Shown: positions 7,751-14,552 of the stretch, one piece after another
Position numbering within the stretch: position 1 is the stretch's first letter
Layout: each line of letters begins with the position of its first letter
Assembly: GCA_027061785.1 (NCBI GenBank)
Contig: JAMOVA010000069.1
Coordinates: forward strand, 1-40,567
Source: Thermoproteota archaeon
GTDB taxonomy: Archaea; Korarchaeota; Korarchaeia; Korarchaeales; Korarchaeaceae
DNA length: 40,567 nt
Direction: 5' to 3'
The notes under the pieces: model-generated
Databases searched by the model: none
Told to the model about the DNA's origin: nothing
The model's input: only the letters and a program-made list of their open reading frames with translations
Position numbers and translations under genes: made by a program

Positions 7751-7824
7751 TGGACCGGGGGGGACTTGAACCCCCGACCTCCGCCTTGCGAAGGCGGCGC
7801 GCTACCAACCTGCGCCACCGGCCC
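7751..7824 (-). tRNA. tRNA-Ala(CGC)
   Basis: The acceptor GGGCCGG pairs with CCGGTCC, giving the G3:U70 wobble that marks alanine tRNAs, and discriminator A. The anticodon stem CCGCC/GGCGG encloses TTCGCAA with anticodon CGC. No intron and no encoded CCA. It is the first gene after a TATA box at 7845-7860. Confidence 0.95.
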
Positions 7825-7844
7825 AATGACCAACTACCCACTCC

Positions 7845-7860
7845 CCTAAATAAAATTTTA
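7845..7860 (-). promoter_or_regulatory. TATA box for the tRNA-Ala/tRNA-Ile/PIN/Rpo7/Spt4 unit
   Basis: AT-rich stretch (on the minus strand TAAAATTTTATTTAGG) centred about 28 bases upstream of the tRNA-Ala 5' end. I see no separate TATA box before the PIN gene. Confidence 0.55.
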
Positions 7861-7871
7861 CAGTCTGAGGA

Positions 7872-9113
7872 TCAGTATTCCCTCAATTCATATCGGAGAA
7901 CAGCCGCCACGCCGCCTAGAGCTTTGAGCTGCATACCCCATTCAGTACCCGAAGAGATCACGTAGATCTCAGCTCCGCTCTGCTTCCCCATCTCCCCCAA
8001 GTGCTCTATTATGTCCACTTCCTCCACCTCGTACACCGTTCCCCCGCAATTCGGGCACTGCCAACCAGATAGAGAGGCCTCCCTGTCCTTCCTGATAATC
8101 CTCTGCTCCTCGTAGCCGCACTGCGGGCACCTGATCTTCACCTTCTTCACGGGTATGTCCTCCAGCACTAGGACCTTCTCGGCAGCCCCGGCTTCCAGCG
8201 CCCTCTCAACCTCACTTATCCCGTAAGCTACTTTACCTGGCTCTTTGGCCAAGAGTCGGAAGACCTCCTCCACCAAGGCCTTTTCCTTGTAGAGGGAGGA
8301 CTCCTTCAGCAGATCTTCAGCCTTCATCACTAATTCCCTGACTCCCTGCTCCTCGGTGTAGGATAGGGGTATGTTCGCGATTATCTTCTTCTGCAATCTG
8401 TAGTCCAAGAAGTTACCCTCCTCGAACTTTTCTCTAGCATCCCCCGGCCCTCCAATTATTATCCCCTCTAGCTCATCCTCCAACGGCAGGAGAGCCTCGT
8501 TCGCCCTCTTCCCCAGCCTCTTGAAGAAGTCGTGAACCCTCTCCTCCCTTATCCTCTCAAACCTCCTCTGGGACTGTCCTCCAGCACTGTGCTTGGGAGG
8601 TATGTCCGAGGTGACCCAGTCCACTATCTTGTAGTTGGGACCCCTGAGCACGGCTATGACGCCACCGCCCCTGTCCATAACTATGAGGCCATAGGCCTTC
8701 TTTTCCTTAGCCATCTCCTCTAGGGGTTCCACGTAGAACTCGTGATCGCATATGTACTGGAAGGATCTGACAGGTTCCGGTGGCTCTATCACGTAGATCT
8801 CGATCTTCTCGGTCCCTCTATCCTTACCCTGAGGTATCGCCCCACAGAAGACGACCAGTCCGTGCTCAGGTACCTTCCGGTAAAGCTTGAGCCTCTGTAT
8901 TATGCTCTCTATGGCGCTCTGGACATTTTTCCTAGTTAGCTTGTCCTTGATATTGCTCGCTTGATCGTACTCGTCCCTCAGGTACTTTATAACGTCATAA
9001 ACGTTTCTCCCGGGTGGTATATAGAGGGAAATAAGCTCAGTACCTCTTCCTCTCTTACCCTTCAGCTCTTTTATCAGCTTCTTGAACTCATAGCGCTCGT
9101 AGGTTAGGGACAA
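7872..9113 (-). CDS. prf1: Peptide chain release factor aRF1
   Basis: Reads all three stop codons and triggers peptide release. The full 413 residues are present. The N domain carries the stop-codon motif as N54-I-K-D57 in ASNIKDKLTRKNV, where NIKS is usual in many family members. The GGQ peptidyl-transferase motif is at residues 178-180 (AGGQSQRRFERIREE). The C domain has two CxxC knuckles (CPQCGYEEQ, CPNCGG), a zinc minidomain found in archaeal aRF1. The start is a TTG at 9113 with GGGTGA upstream. The likely GGQ methyltransferase is at 5003-5629. Divergent from the GlmU-like gene. Confidence 0.96.
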   Translation of the reverse strand: MSLTYERYEFKKLIKELKGKRGRGTELISLYIPPGRNVYDVIKYLRDEYDQASNIKDKLTRKNVQSAIESIIQRLKLYRKVPEHGLVVFCGAIPQGKDRGTEKIEIYVIEPPEPVRSFQYICDHEFYVEPLEEMAKEKKAYGLIVMDRGGGVIAVLRGPNYKIVDWVTSDIPPKHSAGGQSQRRFERIREERVHDFFKRLGKRANEALLPLEDELEGIIIGGPGDAREKFEEGNFLDYRLQKKIIANIPLSYTEEQGVRELVMKAEDLLKESSLYKEKALVEEVFRLLAKEPGKVAYGISEVERALEAGAAEKVLVLEDIPVKKVKIRCPQCGYEEQRIIRKDREASLSGWQCPNCGGTVYEVEEVDIIEHLGEMGKQSGAEIYVISSGTEWGMQLKALGGVAAVLRYELREY

Positions 9114-9150
9114 AGTTTTTCACCCTTACGAGAGGTGGAATGGCATCCGA

Positions 9151-9160
9151 CTTAAAAAAC
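9151..9160. promoter_or_regulatory. TATA-like element between aRF1 and the GlmU-like gene
   Basis: CTTAAAAAAC. Read on the minus strand it predicts transcription near 9130, before the aRF1 ribosome site. Read on the plus strand it predicts a start near 9178, at the chosen ATG at 9176. It lies downstream of the ATG at 9140, an argument against that longer start. Confidence 0.4.
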
Positions 9161-9175
9161 TCCATCAGGTGTAGC

Positions 9176-10405
9176 ATGGTGCCTATGATTCAGGTGGTAC
9201 TGTTCGAGGACTCGCGGGTCGGTGACATCTCCCCCCTGACCGACCTCACACTGATGCAGGAGATCGTAGTTGGTGGGGTTAAGCAGTTCGAGAGGATGGA
9301 TAGGTGGCTGGGTACTCGAACGAGATGGCTCGTGAGGGATGGCTACGAGGAGAAGGTCCCTAAGGATAGAAAACCCGATTTCGGAGATCCTGCTCTACTG
9401 CTGAATTCTCGTCTGATATCGCCCGAGGTCATGTCCAAGGTCAGGGGTCTGGAACCCGGTGAGGCGTTGGTGAGTAAGGGGCAGGTGGTCGCCGCCAGGG
9501 TCAACTCACTCGATTACGATGACAGTCGCATGATCTTCAGAGGGGACGCGGGGACGTTCAAGGTGAGGCCGTGCGATGCTCACCTGCTCACCTCGCCTTG
9601 GGACGTCTCCCCGACGTCGATAATCACTCACCTGTCCAAGGACCTGATGGAGTTCTTCAAACCACCCACTAGCAGGGAGTTCGGGGAAATCAGGGTGCTG
9701 GGGAACTATCCCGTTAACCTGCCTGAGGAACTAGACCTTCTGGGACCTGTAACGATAGATGCTAGGGAGGGACCTGTAGTCATTGGTGAGGGTGTGCAGA
9801 TTGAGCCGTACGCTTATCTCAAGGGGCCCCTCTACGTAGGCCCGCACACGGTCATAGTCACCGGCTCTAGGGTTGCTGGGAGCTACATAGGGGTGCATGG
9901 GAGGATAGGTGGGGAGGTGACCACTAGCATAGTTTCGGACTATTCGAACAAGTACCACCTGGGATTCTTGGGGCACAGCTACGTCGGCAGGTGGGTGAAC
10001 ATAGGGGCTGGATCCATAACCTCCAACTTGAAGAACACGTACGGCGAGATCAAGGTGGGAGGGGTTCCGACAGGCCTCAATAAAGTGGGCGCATTCATAG
10101 GAGATCATGCCAAGCTCTCCATAGGGACATTGACGTACGCGGGAGTCAGGGTCGGTCCCGCATCTCACCTGCACGGTCTAGTACATGAGGATGTACCTCC
10201 GTTCACCATCTACGCTAGGAGCCTCGGATGGGGTCTCTACGAGCTGGATCCCGAGTCGGCCATCAGGACCTACAGGAGAATGGCCCCACGCAGAGGCGTG
10301 GACCCTGACCCGGTCGAGGAACAGCTCCTCAGGAAGCTCTTCTACGAAACCGAACACCTCAGGAGGAGCAAGGGAGTGAAGAAGGGAAGACTGGTAGTGA
10401 GGTAG
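9176..10405 (+). CDS. GlmU-like nucleotidyltransferase/acetyltransferase with left-handed beta-helix
   Basis: About 409 residues in two parts. The N-terminal half (IQVVLFEDSRVGDISPLTDL, LLLNSRLISP, KVRGLEPGEALVSKGQVVAARV) resembles the alternative GlmU family known mainly from Bacteroidetes rather than the classic GlmU, and it lacks the usual LxxGxGTR start. The C-terminal half (about residues 185-350) is a left-handed beta-helix of hexapeptide repeats (GPVTIDAREGPVVIGEGVQIEPYAYLKGP, VNIGAGSITSNLKN), as in acetyltransferases. The likely role is making UDP-GlcNAc or a related nucleotide sugar; a phosphohexomutase at 33868-35211 could supply substrate. ATG 9176 has AGGTG four bases upstream and fits the TATA position; ATG 9140 and 9185 are alternatives. 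Confidence 0.75.
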   Translation: MVPMIQVVLFEDSRVGDISPLTDLTLMQEIVVGGVKQFERMDRWLGTRTRWLVRDGYEEKVPKDRKPDFGDPALLLNSRLISPEVMSKVRGLEPGEALVSKGQVVAARVNSLDYDDSRMIFRGDAGTFKVRPCDAHLLTSPWDVSPTSIITHLSKDLMEFFKPPTSREFGEIRVLGNYPVNLPEELDLLGPVTIDAREGPVVIGEGVQIEPYAYLKGPLYVGPHTVIVTGSRVAGSYIGVHGRIGGEVTTSIVSDYSNKYHLGFLGHSYVGRWVNIGAGSITSNLKNTYGEIKVGGVPTGLNKVGAFIGDHAKLSIGTLTYAGVRVGPASHLHGLVHEDVPPFTIYARSLGWGLYELDPESAIRTYRRMAPRRGVDPDPVEEQLLRKLFYETEHLRRSKGVKKGRLVVR

Positions 10406-10477
10406 AGCCGGGTGGGGGATTCGAACCCCCGTCTACGGGTCTGCAGCCCGCTGCCTGAACCGCTCGGCCAACCCGGC
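10406..10477 (-). tRNA. tRNA-Cys(GCA)
   Basis: The acceptor GCCGGGT/ACCCGGC has discriminator U, the cysteine identity base. Anticodon loop CTGCAGA gives anticodon GCA. The T arm is GGGGG-TTCGAAT-CCCCC, and the D stem is short. No intron and no encoded CCA. Its 3' end touches the stop codon of the convergent GlmU-like gene. Confidence 0.94.
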
Positions 10478-10501
10478 CCACCATTGTATGGGGAGACCAC
10501 C

Positions 10502-10513
10502 GTAATAAGTTTT
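10502..10513 (-). promoter_or_regulatory. TATA box for tRNA-Cys
   Basis: AAAACTTATTAC on the minus strand, about 28-30 bases upstream of the tRNA-Cys 5' end. Confidence 0.5.
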
Positions 10514-10525
10514 GTTCCGAGTCAA

Positions 10526-10536
10526 AGTTATAAATG
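10526..10536 (+). promoter_or_regulatory. TATA box for tRNA-Arg(CCT)-tRNA-Gly
   Basis: AGTTATAAATG, about 29 bases upstream of the tRNA-Arg(CCT) 5' end. Only six bases part the two plus-strand tRNAs, so one transcript is likely. Confidence 0.55.
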
Positions 10537-10559
10537 GGTTGACCTACAACTACTGAGTG

Positions 10560-10637
10560 GGGCCCGTAGCTCAGCAAGGATAGAGCGGCGGCCTCCTAAG
10601 CCGCAGGTCGGGGGTTCGAGTCCCCCCGGGCCCGCCA
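10560..10637 (+). tRNA. tRNA-Arg(CCT)
   Basis: The acceptor GGGCCCG/CGGGCCC has discriminator G, followed by an encoded CCA (10635-10637). The anticodon stem GCGGC/GCCGC encloses CTCCTAA with anticodon CCT, reading AGG, a very frequent codon here. T arm GGGGG-TTCGAGT-CCCCC. No intron. The acceptor is identical to that of tRNA-Arg(CCG) at 5817-5891. Confidence 0.95.
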
Positions 10638-10640
10638 TGT

Positions 10641-10717
10641 GCGGCCGTAGTCTAGCCTGGATAGGATGCCGGCCCCCCAAGCCGGCGACCCGGGTTCAAA
10701 TCCCGGCGGCCGCACCA
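10641..10717 (+). tRNA. tRNA-Gly(CCC) with C at position 33
   Basis: The acceptor GCGGCCG/CGGCCGC has discriminator A and encoded CCA (10715-10717). The anticodon stem CCGGC/GCCGG (10669-10673 and 10681-10685) closes a seven-base loop CCCCCAA. That puts CCC at 34-36 and C rather than the near-universal U at position 33. The T arm is CCGGG-TTCAAAT-CCCGG, the variable loop is four bases (CGAC), and the D stem is intact (GTCT/GGAT with wobble pairs). Assigned as Gly from the anticodon, acceptor sequence and A73. Confidence 0.88.
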
Positions 10718-10862
10718 TTCTTGGACTGCTTATGGAACGATGTGCGGGATTCCAGCTTGGAACGCTTAGCCAAGTGGATCAATTGGGTTTAGAATCTTAG
10801 AATCGATAGTATCTCAGCAGACTAGCTGCCGGAGTATGCGTTCCTGATGAACGGGGCTTGAC
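10718..10862. other. Stretch between tRNA-Gly and tRNA-Leu with no recognised gene
   Basis: 145 bases between the 3' ends of two convergent tRNA genes. It contains a small inverted repeat (TTCCA-GC-TTGGAA near 10752) and CTTGG/CCAAG, but no convincing tRNA, C/D-box or protein gene. A TGATGA near 10850 resembles box C, but no matching D box follows. Confidence 0.5.
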
Positions 10863-10952
10863 TGGTGCGGGGGGTGGGATTCGAACCCACGCGGGCCTGA
10901 TGCCCACCAGCTCCTAAGGCTGGCGCCTTGGACCTATCTCGGCCACCCCCGC
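10863..10952 (-). tRNA. tRNA-Leu(TAG)
   Basis: Class II tRNA with a long variable arm (TGGGCATCAGGCCCG region). The acceptor GCGGGGG/CCCCCGC has discriminator A and then encoded CCA (10865-10863). The anticodon stem CCAGC/GCTGG closes CTTAGGA with anticodon TAG. T arm GTGGG-TTCGAAT-CCCAC. No intron. Confidence 0.94.
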
Positions 10953-10975
10953 CCGCTCTCTATCTGAGTGTCAAG

Positions 10976-10989
10976 GGTATTTAACTATA
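10976..10989 (-). promoter_or_regulatory. TATA box for tRNA-Leu
   Basis: AT-rich TATAGTTAAATACC on the minus strand, about 29 bases upstream of the tRNA 5' end. Confidence 0.5.
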
Positions 10990-11003
10990 TTCCCGCCCGA
11001 GAA

Positions 11004-11990
11004 TCAACTAAGTATACTCCTCATAAGTCTGGGTATCTCTTGCGGATCTCTCAATTCATGGAACTTGCCGTTACCCAGTCTAGCCAGGTCTCTGCAGAAT
11101 CTGGCTCCTCTGCTGGAAGATCTCCTCCCTACGTAAACTACATGCAATCCCCTGATATGGGACACCACCTTTCTCGGATCCTCTCCCACGTTGTACTCCC
11201 CGTCGGTCAGCAGTATGAACCTCGGATTCACCAGACCCTTGGACTCCTCCAGAGCCTTGATTAAGCCGTCAGCTATATTGGTGTAGCCTAGGGGCACCAA
11301 GTCCAGAATATCCTCCACGACCTCGATAGATTCCTTCCTCTCATTCACATGCTTGATCGGGAAGGCCTCGCTGTTGAATCCAATAACGGAATACCTGCCT
11401 CCCCTGATCTTGTGAGATATCAGTGCGGCCATTGTGGCGGCGCTCAGTATCTTCCTGCCGGACATGGAACCACTGGAGTCTATTATGACGACGGCAGAGT
11501 ACTCCCTTCTCCTCTTATCTAAACCCACGATGTCGCTGTAATCCAACTCATCGACCTTCTTTCCCCTCTCGATCAGCTCCTCTATGGTCCTCTCGACATC
11601 GAAATCCATCCCCACCTCGTAAGATGCCTCCGATCTCCTGTCCTCCTCCAAGTTACCCCTCATCCCCTTCACAACCAAGTTCACCACGGCCTTGGCTACC
11701 AGCCGCCTGAACATCCTCCTAGCCCTCTCATTGAGCCTCCATCTGACCTGCCTGTACAGCCTGATGGCGGCCTCAGGATCTCTTTCTAGGGAAGAGATCA
11801 TCTTGGGGGTGAAGTTGCCCTTGGATATGGCCTTAGCCACCACTATCTGGCTGTAATTGGATATCCTCAGCAATCCTTGGAGATCTCCCTCCATTAGGTA
11901 ATACTCCGCAGCTTTCCTCAGCACCTCGTAATCGCTTGCCAGAGGTTCTCTAAGGTTTGGTATGTTCCTTACTTGGGGATAATCCGTCAT
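11004..11990 (-). CDS. von Willebrand factor A domain protein paired with MoxR ATPase
   Basis: A 328-residue protein. Residues 1-160 are helical and charged, without a family I can name. Residues 165-328 form a vWA domain with a complete MIDAS metal site: D171-S173-S175 in IIDSSGSMSG, T237 in GYTNIADG and D263 in LLTDGEYN. Such proteins work with MoxR AAA+ ATPases as metal-dependent remodelling or metal-insertion helpers (Mg-chelatase, CoxD/CoxE and RavA/ViaA are analogues). The MoxR gene lies eight bases upstream on the same strand. The client protein cannot be told from this window. Confidence 0.85.
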   Translation of the reverse strand: MTDYPQVRNIPNLREPLASDYEVLRKAAEYYLMEGDLQGLLRISNYSQIVVAKAISKGNFTPKMISSLERDPEAAIRLYRQVRWRLNERARRMFRRLVAKAVVNLVVKGMRGNLEEDRRSEASYEVGMDFDVERTIEELIERGKKVDELDYSDIVGLDKRRREYSAVVIIDSSGSMSGRKILSAATMAALISHKIRGGRYSVIGFNSEAFPIKHVNERKESIEVVEDILDLVPLGYTNIADGLIKALEESKGLVNPRFILLTDGEYNVGEDPRKVVSHIRGLHVVYVGRRSSSRGARFCRDLARLGNGKFHELRDPQEIPRLMRSILS

Positions 11991-11998
11991 CGGAGCCT

Positions 11999-12889
11999 TT
12001 AACGGCTCCTCAATTCGAGAAAACCCTCTCCCCCTCCAAGTACGGATCTAACGATGTCCCTTATCAGGGACTCCTTGCTGGCAGCCGTATCCCTGAGCTC
12101 TATCCTCTGAGGTAGGACCATGAGGGCGGCATTGTACCAACGCTCCCCATCGCCCCTCAGCATCAGCGCTATCTTCGCCAAGTCTATGGACGATCTTATT
12201 GATCCGCCCCTCAGGATGCTCGGGTGCTCTCTGGTGCTCCTCACTATATCCACGCTGATCTCGGCGGTCTCATCATCGATGTCGGGCACGTGCCTCCTGA
12301 CTATCTCTACCTCCTCCTCCCTCCTAGGATATCCCAGCTTGACGAGAACGAACCTGTCCTTCAAGGCCTCAGATAACCTGAGCACGCCGACATCCTCCTC
12401 CGGATTCTGCGTGGCTATTATGAGGAACCCCTCCTTCGCTTTCAGGGTTCCCAAGTGGGGTATGTGGATGAGACCTTCATCCATGACGGGGAGAAGCGCG
12501 TTCTGAGCGGATTCTGGGAGTCTGTTCAACTCGTTTATGAAGAGGACAGAGCCGCTGGTCGCAGCCCTAGTGAGGGGTCCGGGAACGAAGGCCTCCTCGA
12601 CGTAACCCTTCTTCAAAACCATAGGAGGATCCCAGTAACCGATTAGCTTCGTCTCGTTCAGTCTCTCATCACCGTCCACCCTCACGAAGTCCCTCGAGAG
12701 GTATTCGGCTATCGATCTGGCGAGGAGCGTTTTACCGACACCCACCGGTCCCTCCAAAAGTATGTGTCTGCCGCTTTTGACCGCGACTAGCATCTTGAGT
12801 AGCTCCTCTCGTCTCCCCACTATGCCGTATCGCTGACCTATCTCCTCTACCTCATCCAGCAGTCCCTTTACCAGCATCTCTCCTATCAT
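11999..12889 (-). CDS. MoxR-family AAA+ ATPase
   Basis: About 296 residues. Walker A is GPVGVGKT (residues 47-54), Walker B is VLFINELNR (115-123), and sensor 1 is IIATQNPEE. SEALKDRFVLVKLGYP is the MoxR arginine-finger region. MoxR ATPases remodel proteins together with vWA partners. The frame opens at TTG 12955, but a TATA box at 12908-12918 places transcription at about the ATG at 12889, suggesting a leaderless message; a second ATG with GGAG upstream is four codons inside. It forms a two-gene operon with the vWA gene. Confidence 0.9.
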   Translation of the reverse strand: MIGEMLVKGLLDEVEEIGQRYGIVGRREELLKMLVAVKSGRHILLEGPVGVGKTLLARSIAEYLSRDFVRVDGDERLNETKLIGYWDPPMVLKKGYVEEAFVPGPLTRAATSGSVLFINELNRLPESAQNALLPVMDEGLIHIPHLGTLKAKEGFLIIATQNPEEDVGVLRLSEALKDRFVLVKLGYPRREEEVEIVRRHVPDIDDETAEISVDIVRSTREHPSILRGGSIRSSIDLAKIALMLRGDGERWYNAALMVLPQRIELRDTAASKESLIRDIVRSVLGGGEGFLELRSR

Positions 12890-12907
12890 GCATATCTGTC
12901 CAACGTC

Positions 12908-12918
12908 GAATATTAAGT
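12908..12918 (-). promoter_or_regulatory. TATA box for the MoxR-vWA operon
   Basis: ACTTAATATTC on the minus strand, about 24 bases from the ATG at 12889. Confidence 0.5.
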
Positions 12919-12988
12919 TGAGCCGGGGCGCCGCCCCTCTCAGTAACAAAATCAACTATACTCTGACGCAACCTAATATAATAACTGC

Positions 12989-13564
12989 TTACTTTAACCA
13001 ACTATCAATAAATTTGCTTACTATGGAGAATACCTCGCTGGCATTTAACCTCGTGGTGTCTATCACGAGATGGAAGGGAGTGAGGTCTTTGCCGAGCTCG
13101 AAGCCATAAAGCTTCTTATAGATGCGGTAAGTCTCCTCCTCCTTCAATTTTATCCTCTTTATCGCCTCATCAAAGCTTATCCTGTCTCTTCTAGCTACTC
13201 TAAGGGCCCTGACTTCCAGGTCCGCTTTCAGGAAGATCTTGATACAGTCCTCGGAGTCCAAGAGGTAGGCCATGGTCCAGGAGTCTAGTACGTAGCCCCC
13301 TTCGGAGGCTAAGGACATGAGCCTCCTGTCTACTTCCCTGTCCAGCTCCGGATTGGACATCCTCTCGGCCATCGCCCTGCTGGCTTCCTCCCTCTCCCAC
13401 CAGCCCGGATCCCTCAGGCTCTCCTTACCCCCTATTATCTCCTTCAGTATATCTCCGCCAGATACCCTCTTCAATCCGTACCTCTCAACCAGCCTCCTAG
13501 CTAGTGTGCTCTTGCCGCTCCCGGTGAGACCTGATAGGCACACATTGAACTTCTTCCTTCCCAA
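12989..13564 (-). CDS. cmk: Cytidylate kinase-like P-loop kinase
   Basis: A 191-residue nucleoside monophosphate kinase fold. The P-loop is SGLTGSGKST (11-20), followed by RVSGGDILKEII, which fits the NMP site of archaeal CMP kinases. The lid region RVARRDRISFDEAIKRIKLKEEETYRIYKKLYG matches the archaeal cytidylate kinase pattern of RRxxIS...R...E..RYxxxYG. It probably phosphorylates CMP/dCMP; another small nucleotide is possible. The TTG start at 13564 follows GGTGATC, which overlaps the end of the Kae1 gene, so translation is probably coupled to Kae1. Confidence 0.8.
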   Translation of the reverse strand: MGRKKFNVCLSGLTGSGKSTLARRLVERYGLKRVSGGDILKEIIGGKESLRDPGWWEREEASRAMAERMSNPELDREVDRRLMSLASEGGYVLDSWTMAYLLDSEDCIKIFLKADLEVRALRVARRDRISFDEAIKRIKLKEEETYRIYKKLYGFELGKDLTPFHLVIDTTRLNASEVFSIVSKFIDSWLK

Positions 13565-13574
13565 TCGATCACCC

Positions 13575-14552
13575 TCAGATGTCGGTCAGTGGCCACTCTA
13601 TCTCATCTATCCTCCACTGTGGTTTTATGGAGGACTCCTCAATGGGTTCGGGCCCCCTTATCCTATAAGAGAGTATCGCGGTCCAGGCTATCATGGCCCC
13701 GTTGTCCCTCACCAGCTCCACAGGGGGGACCTTTAGCCTGGCACCCCTTTCGCGGCACATGACCTCCGCTTTCTCCTTCAATCTCGGGGAGGCAGCGACC
13801 CCTCCGACCAATAGGAGCTCATCTTTACCGCTTAGGGCCAGGGCCCTCTCAGCCACCTCTATCGTCATGGAGAAGGCCACTTCCATGAAGCTCCAGACGA
13901 CATCCTCGACTCTCTCTCCCGACTTTATCCTCCTCAATGCCTCGGTGAGGAGGCCGCTGAACGACAGGTCCATCCCCTTCACGGTGTAGGGGAGCTCCAC
14001 CCACTTACCCACCATCCTATCCAGTTTCGGCCCGGCCGGAAAGGGCAGCCCTATTTCCCTGCCCAGCTTGTCCTGAGCATTACCCAAGCCCACATCTAGG
14101 GTCTCTCCTAGGACCACATACCTCCTACCGTTGTGGGTGATCACCTGAGTATTGCCACCGGAGACGTAGAGCACGACGGGATCGTAACTCTTGGTGACCT
14201 TCCTGCCTATCTCCACGTGGGCCAAGGGGTGGTTGACACCCACTAAGGGCTTCCGATATTTCAGCGCCAGCGATCTGGCGACGAAGGCCCCTATTAACAG
14301 AGCTTGCCCTATTCCGGGTCCCCGGGAATAACCGATGACGGAGATGTCAGAGAGGGTCAGGCCAGCCCGATCCAAGGCATCCCTTATCACCTTCACCGCG
14401 GTGCTGAAATGATGTTCAGCTAACTCATGGGGCCTCATGCCTCCCTCCGGCGACTTGTAGGAGTCCCACACGTTGGCGAGTATCTCACCCTCCGAGGTTA
14501 CGATCCCCACCCCGAAGGTGTGGGCCGTCGACTCTATACCTAGGGAGATCAT
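13575..14552 (-). CDS. kae1: Kae1, catalytic subunit of tRNA t6A37 synthesis (KEOPS)
   Basis: Transfers the threonylcarbamoyl group from TC-AMP to A37 of ANN-reading tRNAs. An ASKHA fold with GIESTAHTFGVGIV at the N-terminus, metal-binding H108 and H112 in NHPLAHVE, ATP loops LYVSGGNTQV and LVGGVAAS, and C-terminal RDNGAMIAW. Length 325 matches free-standing archaeal Kae1; no Bud32 kinase is fused. Its ATG overlaps the stop of the TsaC gene by four bases, so the two t6A enzymes are coupled in one operon. Confidence 0.97.
   Translation of the reverse strand: MISLGIESTAHTFGVGIVTSEGEILANVWDSYKSPEGGMRPHELAEHHFSTAVKVIRDALDRAGLTLSDISVIGYSRGPGIGQALLIGAFVARSLALKYRKPLVGVNHPLAHVEIGRKVTKSYDPVVLYVSGGNTQVITHNGRRYVVLGETLDVGLGNAQDKLGREIGLPFPAGPKLDRMVGKWVELPYTVKGMDLSFSGLLTEALRRIKSGERVEDVVWSFMEVAFSMTIEVAERALALSGKDELLLVGGVAASPRLKEKAEVMCRERGARLKVPPVELVRDNGAMIAWTAILSYRIRGPEPIEESSIKPQWRIDEIEWPLTDI

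Noticed and set aside
7660-7833. N-terminal extension of the PIN-domain frame by about 58 residues
   Set aside because: The extension is a translation of the tRNA-Ile and tRNA-Ala genes read through; the PIN domain begins after them and has its own ribosome site.
10560-10952. Integrative element using the tRNA cluster as attachment site
   Set aside because: No integrase gene, no repeated tRNA 3' fragment and no change in gene content around the cluster.
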